Below, piece after piece: positions 18,247 to 28,281 of a stretch of DNA of 64,000 bases (position 1 is its first letter; each line of letters begins with the position of its first letter). Made by a program: the position numbers and the translations under genes. A model generated the notes under the pieces. That model saw nothing but the letters and a program-made list of their open reading frames with translations. It was not told the DNA's origin and searched no databases. The stretch is from Saprospiraceae bacterium (GTDB taxonomy: Bacteria > Bacteroidota > Bacteroidia > Chitinophagales > Saprospiraceae): assembly GCA_019187225.1 (NCBI GenBank), contig JABAQQ010000024.1, forward strand, positions 62,001 to 126,000, read 5' to 3'.

Positions 18247-18443
18247 CGTGGTGGGCCCCCTAAGGCGCCCGCGATTCTTTCGGCTGAAAAGCCTTTTAAA
18301 TTTTGAAATGCTACCTACAATCCATTCGCGGTTTCAGTAGTTCAACGCCAAGATAGGATTGTTTTCCCCAAAAAACAAGTTTTCCACACTTCAAACTGGC
18401 TCGATCATTTTTGTTTTAAATTTGCCCAAAATCAACCTTGCCC
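18247..18443. promoter_or_regulatory. dnaE upstream region
   Basis: About 200 bp without a gene. TAAATTTG at 18417-18424 fits a Bacteroidota -7 element 20 bp before the dnaE ATG, but no good TTTG lies 19-21 bp upstream of it. Confidence 0.35.
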
Positions 18444-21400
18444 ATGCCACAATTCGCCCACCTCCATTGCCACACCCAATTCTCCCTGCTCGACGGAGCG
18501 GCCTCGATCCCTGCACTGTTCAAAAAAGCCAAAGCCGACGGGATGCCTGCCCTGGCCATCACCGACCATGGCAATATGTTCGGTGTATTCCAGTTCGTGG
18601 CCGAAGCCGCCAAACATGAAGGCGTAAAACCCATCGTCGGTTGCGAATTTTACGTGGTACAGGACCGGCATCGGCGCACCTTCACGAAGGAGGACAAGGA
18701 CAAACGCTACCACCAGCTTTTCCTCGCCAAGAACCCGGAAGGCTACAAAAACCTCGTGAAACTCTGCTCCCTGGGCTACATCGAAGGGTTGTACGGTAAA
18801 TATCCGCGCATTGACAAAGAGTTGATCCTGCAATACCACGAGGGGTTGATCGCCACCAGCTGTTGTATCGGAGCGATGGTGCCGCAGGCGATCCTGAGAA
18901 AAGGCGAAGCCGAAGCGAAAAAGGAATTCGAGTGGTGGCTCGACCTTTTCGGCGAAGACTATTACATCGAGATACAGCGACACCAAATGCCCGAACAGGA
19001 TCAGGTGAACGAGGTGCTGCTGCGTTGGTCGAAAGAATACAATGTCAAAACCATCTGCACCAACGACTCGCACTATGTGGATCAAAAGGATTGGAATGCG
19101 CACGATATCCTGCTGTGCGTCAACACCGGTGAAAAACAAGCTACGCCCGCTATCCGCGAGTTCGTGGAAGAAGGCACCGTAATGAAAGGCGGCCGCTTCG
19201 CTTTCTGGAACGACCAGTTCTACTTTAAGACGCAGGCTGAAATGGGCGCGTTGTTCAAAGACGTGCCGCAGGCACTCGATAACACCCTCGAGATCGTGGA
19301 CAAGTGCGAGCACCTGAAACTGAAAAAGGACATTCTCCTGCCGAATTTCATCATACCCGACGGGTATCAGACGCAGGACGATTACCTGCGCCACCTGACC
19401 TTCGAAGGCGCCCGGAAACGCTACAAGGAAATTACGCCCGAGATCGAAGAGCGGCTCAATTTTGAACTGCACACCGTCAAAACGATGGGCTTCGCCGGTT
19501 ACTTCCTTATCGTGGCCGACTTCATCGAGGCCGGGCGTGATCTGGGCGTGTTCATCGGGCCGGGGCGCGGCTCGGCGGCGGGCAGCGCGGTGGCCTATTG
19601 CATCGGCATCACCAATATTGACCCCATCAAGTACCAGTTGCTGTTCGAGCGATTCCTCAATCCCGACCGCAAGTCCATGCCTGATATAGATACAGACTTC
19701 GACGACGAAGGCCGCCAGAAAGTCATTGATTATGTAGTGGACAAATACGGGAAACAGCAGGTCGCCCAAATCGTCACCTACGGCACCATGGCCGCCAAAA
19801 TGTCTATCAAAGACGTGGCGCGGGTGCTCGACCTGCCGCTCGACCAGGCCAACGCTCTGGCAAAACTCGTCCCGGAAAAACCCGGCATCTCGCTCAACCG
19901 GATCCTCACCGCCCCGCTCGACGGCGAAGGCTCGCTGCGCGAAAAAGAGGGGTTGATGACCGAAGACATCGAAAACGTAAAACGGTTGCGCGAATTCCTG
20001 GCCGCCGGGGATACTTCCGAAGGAACGGTGCTGAAAGAGGCCAAAGTGCTCGAAGGCTCGGTGCGCGGCACAGGCATCCACGCGGCGGGCATCATCATCG
20101 CTCCGAAAGACCTCACAGAGATCATCCCGGTCTTTACCTCCAAAGAGACCGAATTGCTCATCACACAGTACGAAGGCTCCATCATCGAAGAAGCGGGGGT
20201 GATCAAGATGGACTTTCTGGGGCTGAAAACGCTGACCATCATCCGCGACGCCCTGAAACTGATCAAACAGAATCACGGCATCGACATTGACATAGACAGC
20301 ATCCCGCTCGACGACCCGCAGACCTACGAACTCTACCAACGCGGCGAAACCAACGGCACTTTCCAGTTTGAAAGTGCGGGCATGCAAAAATACCTCCGCG
20401 ACCTCAAACCCGACAAATTCGACGACCTCATCGCTATGAACGCGCTATACCGGCCGGGGCCGCTGGAATACATCCCCGACTTCATCGCCCGCAAACACGG
20501 CCGGCAGCAGGTGACGTACGATCTGCCGGATATGGAGGAGTATTTGAAGGATACATTCGGGATTTGTGTCTACCAGGAACAAATCATGTTGCTCTCCCAA
20601 AAACTCGCCGGCTTCTCCAAAGGAGACGCCGACGTGTTGCGAAAAGCGATGGGTAAAAAGCAAAAGGCAGTGCTGGACAAAATGAAGAGCCAGTTCGTGG
20701 AAGGCGCCGTCGCTAAAGGTCACCCTGCCGACAAACTCGAAAAGATCTGGACCGACTGGGAAGCTTTTGCCTCCTACGCTTTCAACAAATCGCACTCCAC
20801 CTGCTACGCTTTCGTGGCCTACCAGACGGCCTATCTGAAAGCCCATTACCCCTCGGAATACATGGCGGCGGTGCTCACGCATTCGCAGAGCAACATCGAA
20901 AAAATCACTTTTTTCCTCGAAGAATGTAAACGTATGGGCCTGACTGTGAAAGGCCCCGACGTGAATGAATCGCTGGTCAATTTTTCGGTCAACAAAAAAG
21001 GCGAGATCCGCTACGGAATGGGCGCCATCAAAGGCGTGGGCGAAGCCGCCGTCGAAGTACTCATCGCCGAGCGCGACGCCAACGGCGCGTTCAAAGATAT
21101 TTACGACTTCATGCGCCGCGTGAGCCTGCGCGTGGTGAACAAGCGGGTGATGGAAAGTCTCGTGTTCGCCGGAGCGTTCGACAGTTTTGAAAACACCTCC
21201 ACTGCGCCGGGCAAACCTGCGCTTCACCGCGCGGCATTTTTCCAACCCACCGACAAGTACGAATCCTTCATCGAAAACCTGCTGAAATATGGCGCAGCCT
21301 ATCAGGAAGAAAAAGTGATGTCGGCCAATTCGCTGTTCGGCGACCTCTCCGAAACCGTCGGCATTGCCGAGCCGACTGTACCGAAAGCCGAAACCTGGAA

Positions 21401-22028
21401 CCTGGTATTAAAACTACAAAAGGAAAAAGACGTGGTCGGCCTCTACCTTTCCGGCCACCCGCTCGACGATTTCCGCTACGAATGGGAAAACTTCGCCACG
21501 CCGATCGCCAACGTCGAGAGCTACAAAGGCCGCAAAGTCAACGTGGCCGGCTTCGTGCTCAAAGCCGAACACCGCATCAGCCAGAAAGGCACGGGCTGGG
21601 GGCGTTTCACACTGCAGGACTATACCGGCTCGCTCGAGATCACCATGTTTTCGGAAACCTACGCCAAATTCAAATCCTTTTTCGAAGAAGGCACGAGCGT
21701 ATACGTGGAGGGTGAATACAAACAGCGTTACAACAGCGACGAGATGGAGTTCCGCGTGCTGAACGTCCGCTTGCTCGAGACTGTCGGCGAGGAAAAAACC
21801 CAGTCCGTCACGCTGCGGATACCCGTCGAACGCATCTCCGCCGATATGATCGCACAGATCGAAAAACTGTGCGCGGCGCACAAAGGCAAGCATACGCTGC
21901 GCATGGAACTGATTGACTATACGAACAAGGAGAAAATGGCTTTTACTTCATTGGGTAAAAAGGTGAATGTGGGGAATGAGTTGATCGCGGGGTTGGAAGG
22001 GTTGGGGGTGGAGTGTGGGGTGAATTAG
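18444..22028 (+). CDS. dnaE: DNA polymerase III alpha subunit
   Basis: The 1194-residue replicative polymerase. An N-terminal PHP domain opens with FAHLHCHTQFSLLDGAAS and has ITDHGNMFG. The palm carries PDIDTDFDDEGR (residues about 413-424) with the paired catalytic aspartates, and MDFLGLKTL (about 589) with the third. A tandem helix-hairpin-helix region follows, and an OB fold lies at about 1025-1110 (KVNVAGFVLKAEHR...GRFTLQDYTG). Length and domain order fit DnaE1-type enzymes. The ATG at 18444 is preferred over an in-frame TTG two codons earlier. It is a single gene with a terminator upstream and a short gap downstream. Confidence 0.97.
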   Translation: MPQFAHLHCHTQFSLLDGAASIPALFKKAKADGMPALAITDHGNMFGVFQFVAEAAKHEGVKPIVGCEFYVVQDRHRRTFTKEDKDKRYHQLFLAKNPEGYKNLVKLCSLGYIEGLYGKYPRIDKELILQYHEGLIATSCCIGAMVPQAILRKGEAEAKKEFEWWLDLFGEDYYIEIQRHQMPEQDQVNEVLLRWSKEYNVKTICTNDSHYVDQKDWNAHDILLCVNTGEKQATPAIREFVEEGTVMKGGRFAFWNDQFYFKTQAEMGALFKDVPQALDNTLEIVDKCEHLKLKKDILLPNFIIPDGYQTQDDYLRHLTFEGARKRYKEITPEIEERLNFELHTVKTMGFAGYFLIVADFIEAGRDLGVFIGPGRGSAAGSAVAYCIGITNIDPIKYQLLFERFLNPDRKSMPDIDTDFDDEGRQKVIDYVVDKYGKQQVAQIVTYGTMAAKMSIKDVARVLDLPLDQANALAKLVPEKPGISLNRILTAPLDGEGSLREKEGLMTEDIENVKRLREFLAAGDTSEGTVLKEAKVLEGSVRGTGIHAAGIIIAPKDLTEIIPVFTSKETELLITQYEGSIIEEAGVIKMDFLGLKTLTIIRDALKLIKQNHGIDIDIDSIPLDDPQTYELYQRGETNGTFQFESAGMQKYLRDLKPDKFDDLIAMNALYRPGPLEYIPDFIARKHGRQQVTYDLPDMEEYLKDTFGICVYQEQIMLLSQKLAGFSKGDADVLRKAMGKKQKAVLDKMKSQFVEGAVAKGHPADKLEKIWTDWEAFASYAFNKSHSTCYAFVAYQTAYLKAHYPSEYMAAVLTHSQSNIEKITFFLEECKRMGLTVKGPDVNESLVNFSVNKKGEIRYGMGAIKGVGEAAVEVLIAERDANGAFKDIYDFMRRVSLRVVNKRVMESLVFAGAFDSFENTSTAPGKPALHRAAFFQPTDKYESFIENLLKYGAAYQEEKVMSANSLFGDLSETVGIAEPTVPKAETWNLVLKLQKEKDVVGLYLSGHPLDDFRYEWENFATPIANVESYKGRKVNVAGFVLKAEHRISQKGTGWGRFTLQDYTGSLEITMFSETYAKFKSFFEEGTSVYVEGEYKQRYNSDEMEFRVLNVRLLETVGEEKTQSVTLRIPVERISADMIAQIEKLCAAHKGKHTLRMELIDYTNKEKMAFTSLGKKVNVGNELIAGLEGLGVECGVN

Positions 22029-22119
22029 TATCCGTAGTAAATCCACTCTCTACACTCTGAGATCCATCTTCGCCCATTTTAGCCAAAGTGCCCCTTAGCG
22101 GGAGCGCCCTCCCAACCTG

Positions 22120-22163
22120 TTTGTTGCCGGCGGCTGTCTGAACAAAGACATTCCGGCAACAAA
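22120..22163 (+). other. Leader hairpin before the propeller gene
   Basis: TTTGTTGCCGG (22120-22130) and CCGGCAACAAA (22153-22163) form an 11-bp perfect inverted repeat 11 bp ahead of the next ATG. No U-tract follows on the plus strand, so it is more likely a leader structure or a dnaE 3' end stabiliser than a terminator. Confidence 0.4.
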
Positions 22164-22173
22164 AAATTAAGCT

Positions 22174-24369
22174 ATGACAAAAACACTTTTTCTCCTGCTT
22201 CCGGGGCTCATGGCAGCGACGTGCCTCGACGCCCAGTGGGAACGCATTCACCCTTCCTCCGATTTTGTTCGCTCCTTTCAAAAAGCCGTCATTCCGCCCG
22301 GCAGTTCCGATTATCTCGCGGTCGGTTACGATCTGGCCGTCTCCTCCGACCAGGGCCAGCATTGGGACGGTCACTCCTTCCAACTCCCGGTAGTGCCGCC
22401 CATAGAAGGGTATGACCTTAAATTTGTCAATGCCGACACAGCATTTTTGGCATGCAGAAACCAAATCTTTAAAACGACGGACAAGGGAAAAAACTGGGCA
22501 CTACTGCTCGATCTGGCCCCTTCGCACGGCAATTACATTTCGAGTGCGTGGTTCCGTTCCTTGTTTTTTCTCAACGCTTCGCAGGGTTATGCCGTAGGTG
22601 ATTTTGAAAAAATTTTCAGGACATCCGACGGTGGCACCACCTGGGATACCCTCAGCTGGAGCAGCCTGACCGCGCCTTATGTGCGCTATACGAGCGTGGC
22701 ATTTCTAAACGAATCTGTAGGATACATTGCCGGGCATAGAGTGGACAACATCCTGATGAATTTCAATTTTACCGAATTCGTTATGAAAACGACGGACGGC
22801 GGACTGAACTGGACGGAAGCAACAGTGCCGGTAGTGGGCGATTTCCGGACGCTTGTGATGCAATTTGTGTCGGCGGATACCTGCTTCGTGCATCTGAAAG
22901 ACACCCAGGGTGACGACCAATTGTTCAACTCCTCCGACGGCGGCGCTACGTGGATACCCGTTACCCCGCCGCTCCGGAAAATATACGCCGCCCAATGGAT
23001 GGACGACCGAACGGGCCTGGCCTACGGGCGGGATGCCAATTATGAATACCGGCTGTACCGCACTGAAAACAGCGGCGATCTATGGGAATCCGTTTCGATG
23101 CCGGTGTTCGACAACCAGATAAGAGACGTTATCCGGGATTTCGCTTTCGGGGGCGGTGGAAATGGTTTTGCTGTGGGCGACGGCGGCAACATCATGGTTA
23201 CAACCGATAAGGGCAAAACCTGGCAAAGCCGCAACGAAGCCTATCCGAATTTTTTCACCATGAGATTCCCTTCCAAAACCACCGCCTTTGCCAGCAGCGC
23301 CAAGGGTTTTTTCCGGTCGGAAGACGGCGGGCAAACCTGGTTGTTCCAGGAAGGATCGGATAGTTTGCAAATTGCCGATATGGAATTTACGAATGAGACC
23401 GATGGCTATTTCTACGGATTCCGGAACTACTATTACCGCGTCGGCGACGGAGGCGATGTCGTGCAGCCTCTGCAATTGCCGAGGTTGTTTTTGTCCTTTT
23501 CAAAAATGATCGTACGCAACGGCTCGCTTCATGCTGCGGGTCCGACCATCGCCCCGCTGGGTAACGTTTGGATGACATCGGCGGACGGCGGAACGAATTG
23601 GGCTGTGACCGAGCTGGCAGTTTCCGAACCGGTGGTAGACATAGACATTGCCGGAAATACCTTTTTCCTGGCCACAACGAATGCGGTGCTGAAATCCGAC
23701 GACAAGGGAAATTCCTGGGCTGCAATATTGAACCTGCAAACCGACTATGTACAACATATCGAGTTTATCCATCCGCAGCTGGGTTTGGTTTTTCTAAGTT
23801 CCGGCAAAGTCTTGTTCACAGAGGATCAGGGCCTCACCTGGCTGGATGTGGAGGTATTCGGCGCTGAGACATACATCCGGGATTTTCTGGTCGTCAATGA
23901 CACGCTGTTGTTTGCCTATGGCTCCAAAACGGGGAACGGCCACACCCTCGGCGCCATATGGCGCTCCACCGACAGCGGCAGGCACTGGAAAGAGGAGGTT
24001 CTTCCGCTTGCGATAGACCTTGGCATAACGGATATGGACATTGTGGGAGAGCGCCTGTTCGCCAGCGGAGGCTTCGGGATCGTACTTCAAACGGATCTTC
24101 CTCCGGTCAGTACCGGCGCACAGGAACCTTCCGAAAAGCCTGAATTGACCTTGTACCCCGTCCCGGCAACGGATCACCTGGTTTTTGAAGTGCCTGAGGA
24201 TATCCGCGTGCAATCTGTCCGCATTATCGGAGCCGGCGGGCGCATCTTTGCTGACTTTGCGGCGGACAGGGATCGCCGCGTGTGTACAGATCATCTTCCG
24301 CCGGGATTGTACGTATTGCGGGTGCAGACGGATCAGGGGGTATTGATAAAGCGGTTTAGCAAGGTATGA
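22174..24369 (+). CDS. Secreted BNR/Ycf48-like propeller protein with T9SS sorting domain
   Basis: A 731-residue secreted protein. The signal peptide MTKTLFLLLPGLMAATCLDA ends at AQ. The body is built of propeller blades with Asp-box-like motifs (SSDQGQHW, TTDKGKNW, TSDGGTTW, TTDGGLNW, SEDGGQTW, STDSGRHW) of the sortilin/Ycf48-like type. The last ~80 residues (LTLYPVPATDHLVFEVPED ... PGLYVLRVQTDQG) are a type A T9SS sorting domain. The stop overlaps the longest frame of the next gene, but that gene's likely start is 90 bp further on. It is related in fold, not closely in sequence, to the larger proteins at 2711 and 50170. Surface or extracellular location; ligand unknown. Confidence 0.85.
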   Translation: MTKTLFLLLPGLMAATCLDAQWERIHPSSDFVRSFQKAVIPPGSSDYLAVGYDLAVSSDQGQHWDGHSFQLPVVPPIEGYDLKFVNADTAFLACRNQIFKTTDKGKNWALLLDLAPSHGNYISSAWFRSLFFLNASQGYAVGDFEKIFRTSDGGTTWDTLSWSSLTAPYVRYTSVAFLNESVGYIAGHRVDNILMNFNFTEFVMKTTDGGLNWTEATVPVVGDFRTLVMQFVSADTCFVHLKDTQGDDQLFNSSDGGATWIPVTPPLRKIYAAQWMDDRTGLAYGRDANYEYRLYRTENSGDLWESVSMPVFDNQIRDVIRDFAFGGGGNGFAVGDGGNIMVTTDKGKTWQSRNEAYPNFFTMRFPSKTTAFASSAKGFFRSEDGGQTWLFQEGSDSLQIADMEFTNETDGYFYGFRNYYYRVGDGGDVVQPLQLPRLFLSFSKMIVRNGSLHAAGPTIAPLGNVWMTSADGGTNWAVTELAVSEPVVDIDIAGNTFFLATTNAVLKSDDKGNSWAAILNLQTDYVQHIEFIHPQLGLVFLSSGKVLFTEDQGLTWLDVEVFGAETYIRDFLVVNDTLLFAYGSKTGNGHTLGAIWRSTDSGRHWKEEVLPLAIDLGITDMDIVGERLFASGGFGIVLQTDLPPVSTGAQEPSEKPELTLYPVPATDHLVFEVPEDIRVQSVRIIGAGGRIFADFAADRDRRVCTDHLPPGLYVLRVQTDQGVLIKRFSKV

Positions 24370-24458
24370 AAGGAATACGGGAGAGAAATCGCAAATTCCA
24401 CTTACTTTTACCCCAATTTTCATCTGAACTAATCTTTTTGAACAATCTCTCCATTTCC

Positions 24459-26261
24459 ATGACAAAATCTTCCCCCCTTGCCGGCCGGCCGCTATTTGCC
24501 GCCGCCGCGCTCTCCGCATTTTTACTGTTCGTTGGCAACAGCTGCAAAACCGATCCGAAGGCCAGTCAGGCCTCCACACAAAACACGGCCGGCTATACTG
24601 TCAATGTCCGCATGGATGCCGCCGTCAGTACCCTGAACATTTATCTCCCCGCAACCGGTTATTCGCGTTATGTAGGCGTACGGATTTTTCAGTCGCTCGG
24701 TGAAACGGACCCCAAAACACTGGAACTGAAACCCCTGCTCGTGAAAAGTATCCCGGCAGTCCGAAAGGTGACCGATGGCCCTTACGCCGGCGCGCTCGCC
24801 TATGATTTTGAAATACTCGACGAAGCCAAATGGGACAACGGTTCGCCGGTAACGGGCAAGGATGTGGAGTTTACCTTTAAGATCATATTTCATCCCGGTT
24901 TGCCCACCGAAGTATTTCGCGGTTATTTCGGATATCTCAAAGACATAGAGGTAGACAAAGCCAACCCGAAAAAATTCACCGTCTATTTCAGCCAGTATTA
25001 TATGCTCATGCAGGAGGGCACCTGCGGAATACCGATCTATCCGGCATACAACTACGACCCCAACAACGCACTGGCTAACATCCCTTTGTCCGATTTTCTG
25101 GACAAGAAAAAATCGGAACAACTGGCATCCAACCCCGCTGCCCAGGCCTTTGCGAAGGAATTCCTGGAGCCCAAATATGCCAACGACAAAAACTTCATTT
25201 CCGGCAGCGGTCCCTACCGCCTGGAAAGTACCGATGGAGATCAGGGCACGGTTCTGATCAAAAAACAGAACTGGTGGGGCGACGCACTGATCCAGCAAAA
25301 CCCCTTGCTGGTCGCCTATCCCGAAAAATTAGTGTATAAAATCGTTTCTGACGAAGCGGCCATTGAAAACCTGCTGAAAACGGAAGACCTCGACGTCGCT
25401 GTTCAGATCACGCCTGCCAAATTCCTCGAAATGAAGCAGAACCCCACTTTGACAGCCAAATATGACTTTCACACCATTGGCGCTACGCAGTACAGCCGTC
25501 TCGGGATCAATCTGCGCAATCCGAAATTGGAAGACAAGCGCGTACGCCAGGCCCTCGCACATTGTGTCGACTACGACTACATGATCAATACGGTGATGCA
25601 GGGGCTCGCCCAGCGACTCGTCGGGCCCATCAATCCGGACAAGCCGTTCTATGCCAAAAATCTGCCGCTCTATGACTTCAATATAGAAAAAGCCAGAGCG
25701 CTTCTGGCGGAAGCCGGTTGGAAAGATACCGACGGCAACGGCATCGTGGACAAAGTTGTAAAAGGGAAAAAAACCGACCTTTCAATCGATTTGCTGGCAC
25801 CCCTGAAGGCCAAGGTCAACGAACTGACCGCCAACAATATTCAGGAAACAGCCCTGCGCGCCGGTATCAAAATCAATATTATCCCCATGGATATTGAAAA
25901 ACTAATCAAGGATACCAAACAAGGCAAATTTGAGATGGCGCTGTATGGCGCGGCAGTTCAATCCGGCCTGGTAGAGCTTTACCAAAGTTACCACTCTGCC
26001 AGCCTCGCCCCCAAGGGCGATAACCGCACCGGATTCAGCAAAGCCGACAGCGTCATCGTCGCCATCCGAACGACCGAGAATGAAGCCGCCCGCAATGCGC
26101 TTTATGTAAAAGCCCAGGAAATCATTCGCGAAGAAGTTCCCGAAATTTATCTTTACGCTCCCTTGCAGCGCATCGTGGTCGCGAAAAAATTCGATTATGT
26201 CATCAGCGCCAACCGGCCGGGGTATTTCGAACAAATGTTTAAATTGAAAGCGCAGCAGTAA
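24459..26261 (+). CDS. Peptide-type ABC transporter solute-binding lipoprotein
   Basis: A 600-residue lipoprotein of solute-binding family 5 (DppA/OppA type). Starting at the ATG at 24459, the leader is SPLAGRPLFAAAALSAFLLF followed by the lipobox VGNSC. Typical family elements follow: WDNGSPVTGKDVEFTFKII, FISGSGPYRLESTDGDQGTV, and DKRVRQALAHCVDYDYMIN about two thirds along. It should bind an oligopeptide or similar ligand in the periplasm for import. No permease or ATPase genes are adjacent, so the transporter partners must be elsewhere. A longer frame begins at 24366, overlapping the previous gene, but would bury the signal sequence. Confidence 0.88.
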   Translation: MTKSSPLAGRPLFAAAALSAFLLFVGNSCKTDPKASQASTQNTAGYTVNVRMDAAVSTLNIYLPATGYSRYVGVRIFQSLGETDPKTLELKPLLVKSIPAVRKVTDGPYAGALAYDFEILDEAKWDNGSPVTGKDVEFTFKIIFHPGLPTEVFRGYFGYLKDIEVDKANPKKFTVYFSQYYMLMQEGTCGIPIYPAYNYDPNNALANIPLSDFLDKKKSEQLASNPAAQAFAKEFLEPKYANDKNFISGSGPYRLESTDGDQGTVLIKKQNWWGDALIQQNPLLVAYPEKLVYKIVSDEAAIENLLKTEDLDVAVQITPAKFLEMKQNPTLTAKYDFHTIGATQYSRLGINLRNPKLEDKRVRQALAHCVDYDYMINTVMQGLAQRLVGPINPDKPFYAKNLPLYDFNIEKARALLAEAGWKDTDGNGIVDKVVKGKKTDLSIDLLAPLKAKVNELTANNIQETALRAGIKINIIPMDIEKLIKDTKQGKFEMALYGAAVQSGLVELYQSYHSASLAPKGDNRTGFSKADSVIVAIRTTENEAARNALYVKAQEIIREEVPEIYLYAPLQRIVVAKKFDYVISANRPGYFEQMFKLKAQQ

Positions 26262-26269
26262 TGCAATTC

Positions 26270-26360
26270 GTTTAGAGGGTTTAAAGGTAAGAAGGGTTTG
26301 AGGGTGAAAGGTAAACAACCAATTTCCCCAACCCTTCCAAACTCCCTAAACCCTCTAAAC
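26270..26360. repeat. Inverted low-complexity repeat
   Basis: GTTTAGAGGGTTTA (26270-26283) and TAAACCCTCTAAAC (26347-26360) are perfect 14-bp inverted arms. Between them lie degenerate copies of the same words (AAGGGTTTGAGGG against AACCCTTCC). It follows the binding-protein gene and could act as a terminator. Its style resembles the inverted minisatellite at 42768-43118. Confidence 0.6.
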
Positions 26361-26390
26361 TTTTCTCAACCATAATAATATAAATCAACA

Positions 26391-26768
26391 ATGGCATTTG
26401 AAGTAGAAGGCAAACTCCATCGCATTTTCCCTACCGAACAAAAATCGTCCAGCTTCTCGGCACGGGAATTTGTATTGGAAATACCCGACGGCAATTATCC
26501 TCAACTCGTCAAATTTCAGGCCGTGCAGGACCGTTGCAGCTTGCTCGACAATTTCCACGAAGGCGACCGCGTCAAAGTCTCTTTCGACCTGCGGGGGCGC
26601 GAGTGGAACGGAAAATACCTCACCAACCTCAACGCCTGGCGCATCGAAGGTGCTGGCAGCGAAGGGAGCAATACAGGGGTAAAACAAGAGGAAAATATCC
26701 CCACCGATCCATTTCCGAACTATACCGACGCGCCGCCGGCGGGCAATTTTGAAGATTTACCCTTCTGA
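26391..26768 (+). CDS. DUF3127 domain protein
   Basis: A 125-residue soluble protein. Residues 1-90 match DUF3127, a small Bacteroidota family with an OB-like fold: FEVEGKLHRIFPTEQKSSSF, FVLEIPDGNYPQLVKFQA and VSFDLRGREWNGKYLTNLN are the recognisable blocks. The tail is acidic and proline-rich (NIPTDPFPNYTDAPP) and ends in DLPF, a layout reminiscent of single-stranded DNA-binding proteins with an acidic tip. A DNA-binding role is suggested by that resemblance only. It stands 21 bp before the next gene on the same strand. Confidence 0.85.
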   Translation: MAFEVEGKLHRIFPTEQKSSSFSAREFVLEIPDGNYPQLVKFQAVQDRCSLLDNFHEGDRVKVSFDLRGREWNGKYLTNLNAWRIEGAGSEGSNTGVKQEENIPTDPFPNYTDAPPAGNFEDLPF

Positions 26769-26788
26769 CCGGCAGCTGTCACCAGACT

Positions 26789-28201
26789 ATGTTCCGATCT
26801 TCCGCACGCAAAACGTTCCTGCTTGGCATCGTCGCCTACCTGTTGCTCGGTGGGTTGGCAGCAGTGTTCTACCTGGAACGCACGGTGTTTGCCGACATCG
26901 CTTTCCATACGGTCATGATTTTGAAAGAAAAAACGTTTTTTGTTCAAAATCAGCGTTTTGTTGCAGCGTTTACTCAAGCCTTTCCTCTCGCCGCCCAGGG
27001 CCTGCACCTACCGCTTAAAGGTGTCCTGATGGCCTACTCAGTTGGTTTTGTGGTCTATTACGGCCTCATTTTTGTCGCCTGCACCGTCTGGCTGCGTCAG
27101 TGGAAAATGGGGCTGGTGATGTTGCTGGTTTCCACACTGATGGTGACGGACACCTTTTACTGGATCCAATCCGAATTGCCGCAAGGGTTGGCGCTTTTAG
27201 TGCTTGCGTTCGCCATGATGCTCCGCTACCGGACGCCGGAAGGCTTTGGAGGCTGGCAATTGGGACTGTTGTTCGCGCTATGGTTCACCATCGCCTTCGC
27301 ACACCCCATGCTGGCATTCCCGGCGTTTTTCATCCTGATCTTCTTTTGGAGAAAAAGCCCTTCCCGAACGGCCGTTCACCCCAAATTAGTGGTGGCATCG
27401 GGCGTATTCGTACTCCTTATTTTGCTCCTGAAAAACAAAGTACTCGGGCCGAGCACTTATGACTCGGAGGCCATGGGCCGCGTCGAAAATCTGAAAAAAC
27501 TCTTTCCTGACTATTTCAACCTCGTTTCCAACCGCAACTTCCTGCGCTGGTGCCTGACCGACTTTTACCTGCTCCCCATCAGTTTTTTGGCCATCGAGAT
27601 ATTTTATTTCTGGCAAAAAAAATGGAACAAGCTCCTGTTGTTCAATGTCTTCTTTTTCGGCTACCTCCTTTTAGTGAATATTTCCATACCCAATGGCTAC
27701 CACCGTTTTTACTTAGAAAACCTTTATTTGCCGCTCAGCCTGTTCGTGGCCGTCCCGCTCGTTTTCGACGTATTGCCGCGTTTTGGAGAAAATGGCGAGT
27801 GGCCGAAATGGGGGTTTGCCGTACTTGCAGTTTGCCTTGCCGTTCGCCTTTTCAACATCGGCCTTGCCCATCGTCCCTGGACGGCCCGGCTCGACTGGGA
27901 ACGGAATTTTATGCGGGAAAATCCCGGCAAACTGCTCTTGCCGGAAAGTAAAGTCCCTATGGATAAACTCCTCTTGTCGTGGGGATCGTCGTTCGAATTC
28001 ATGTTGCTCTCTTCTTTGGATAATCCCTCCGGTACCCGAATGATCGCCATCGAGGAAGATCCCAATCGCCATGCGCACGCCCTGAACCGCCCCCGCACCG
28101 TTATCACGGAATGGTATCTGTGGGACTACGACGAATTGCCCCACCGGTACTTCAACCCCCAGGATACGTCGTTATACCGGATGGAAGCGAGCGGACGTTA
28201 A
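26789..28201 (+). CDS. Polytopic membrane protein of unknown function
   Basis: A 470-residue inner-membrane protein with about nine hydrophobic segments in the first 350 residues (for example FLLGIVAYLLLGGLAAVFYL, LALLVLAFAMML, LVVASGVFVLLILLL). A soluble C-terminal part of ~100 residues follows (LDWERNFMRENPGKLLLPES...). The layout resembles lipid-linked glycosyltransferase-like GT-C proteins, but no diagnostic motif was seen. It is 21 bp downstream of the DUF3127 gene and probably shares its transcript. Function unknown. Confidence 0.75.
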   Translation: MFRSSARKTFLLGIVAYLLLGGLAAVFYLERTVFADIAFHTVMILKEKTFFVQNQRFVAAFTQAFPLAAQGLHLPLKGVLMAYSVGFVVYYGLIFVACTVWLRQWKMGLVMLLVSTLMVTDTFYWIQSELPQGLALLVLAFAMMLRYRTPEGFGGWQLGLLFALWFTIAFAHPMLAFPAFFILIFFWRKSPSRTAVHPKLVVASGVFVLLILLLKNKVLGPSTYDSEAMGRVENLKKLFPDYFNLVSNRNFLRWCLTDFYLLPISFLAIEIFYFWQKKWNKLLLFNVFFFGYLLLVNISIPNGYHRFYLENLYLPLSLFVAVPLVFDVLPRFGENGEWPKWGFAVLAVCLAVRLFNIGLAHRPWTARLDWERNFMRENPGKLLLPESKVPMDKLLLSWGSSFEFMLLSSLDNPSGTRMIAIEEDPNRHAHALNRPRTVITEWYLWDYDELPHRYFNPQDTSLYRMEASGR

Positions 28202-28281
28202 GTGGTATCGGAAAGAGGAAGAGACAGTGGAATTGCATTGCGCGATCTGTCGTTTTCAGGGAAAATAAATCACAGCACACC

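Noticed and set aside
18432-20387. 651-codon minus-strand open frame
   Set aside because: It is antisense to dnaE and arises from that gene's GC-rich codon use; its product resembles no family and has low-complexity composition.
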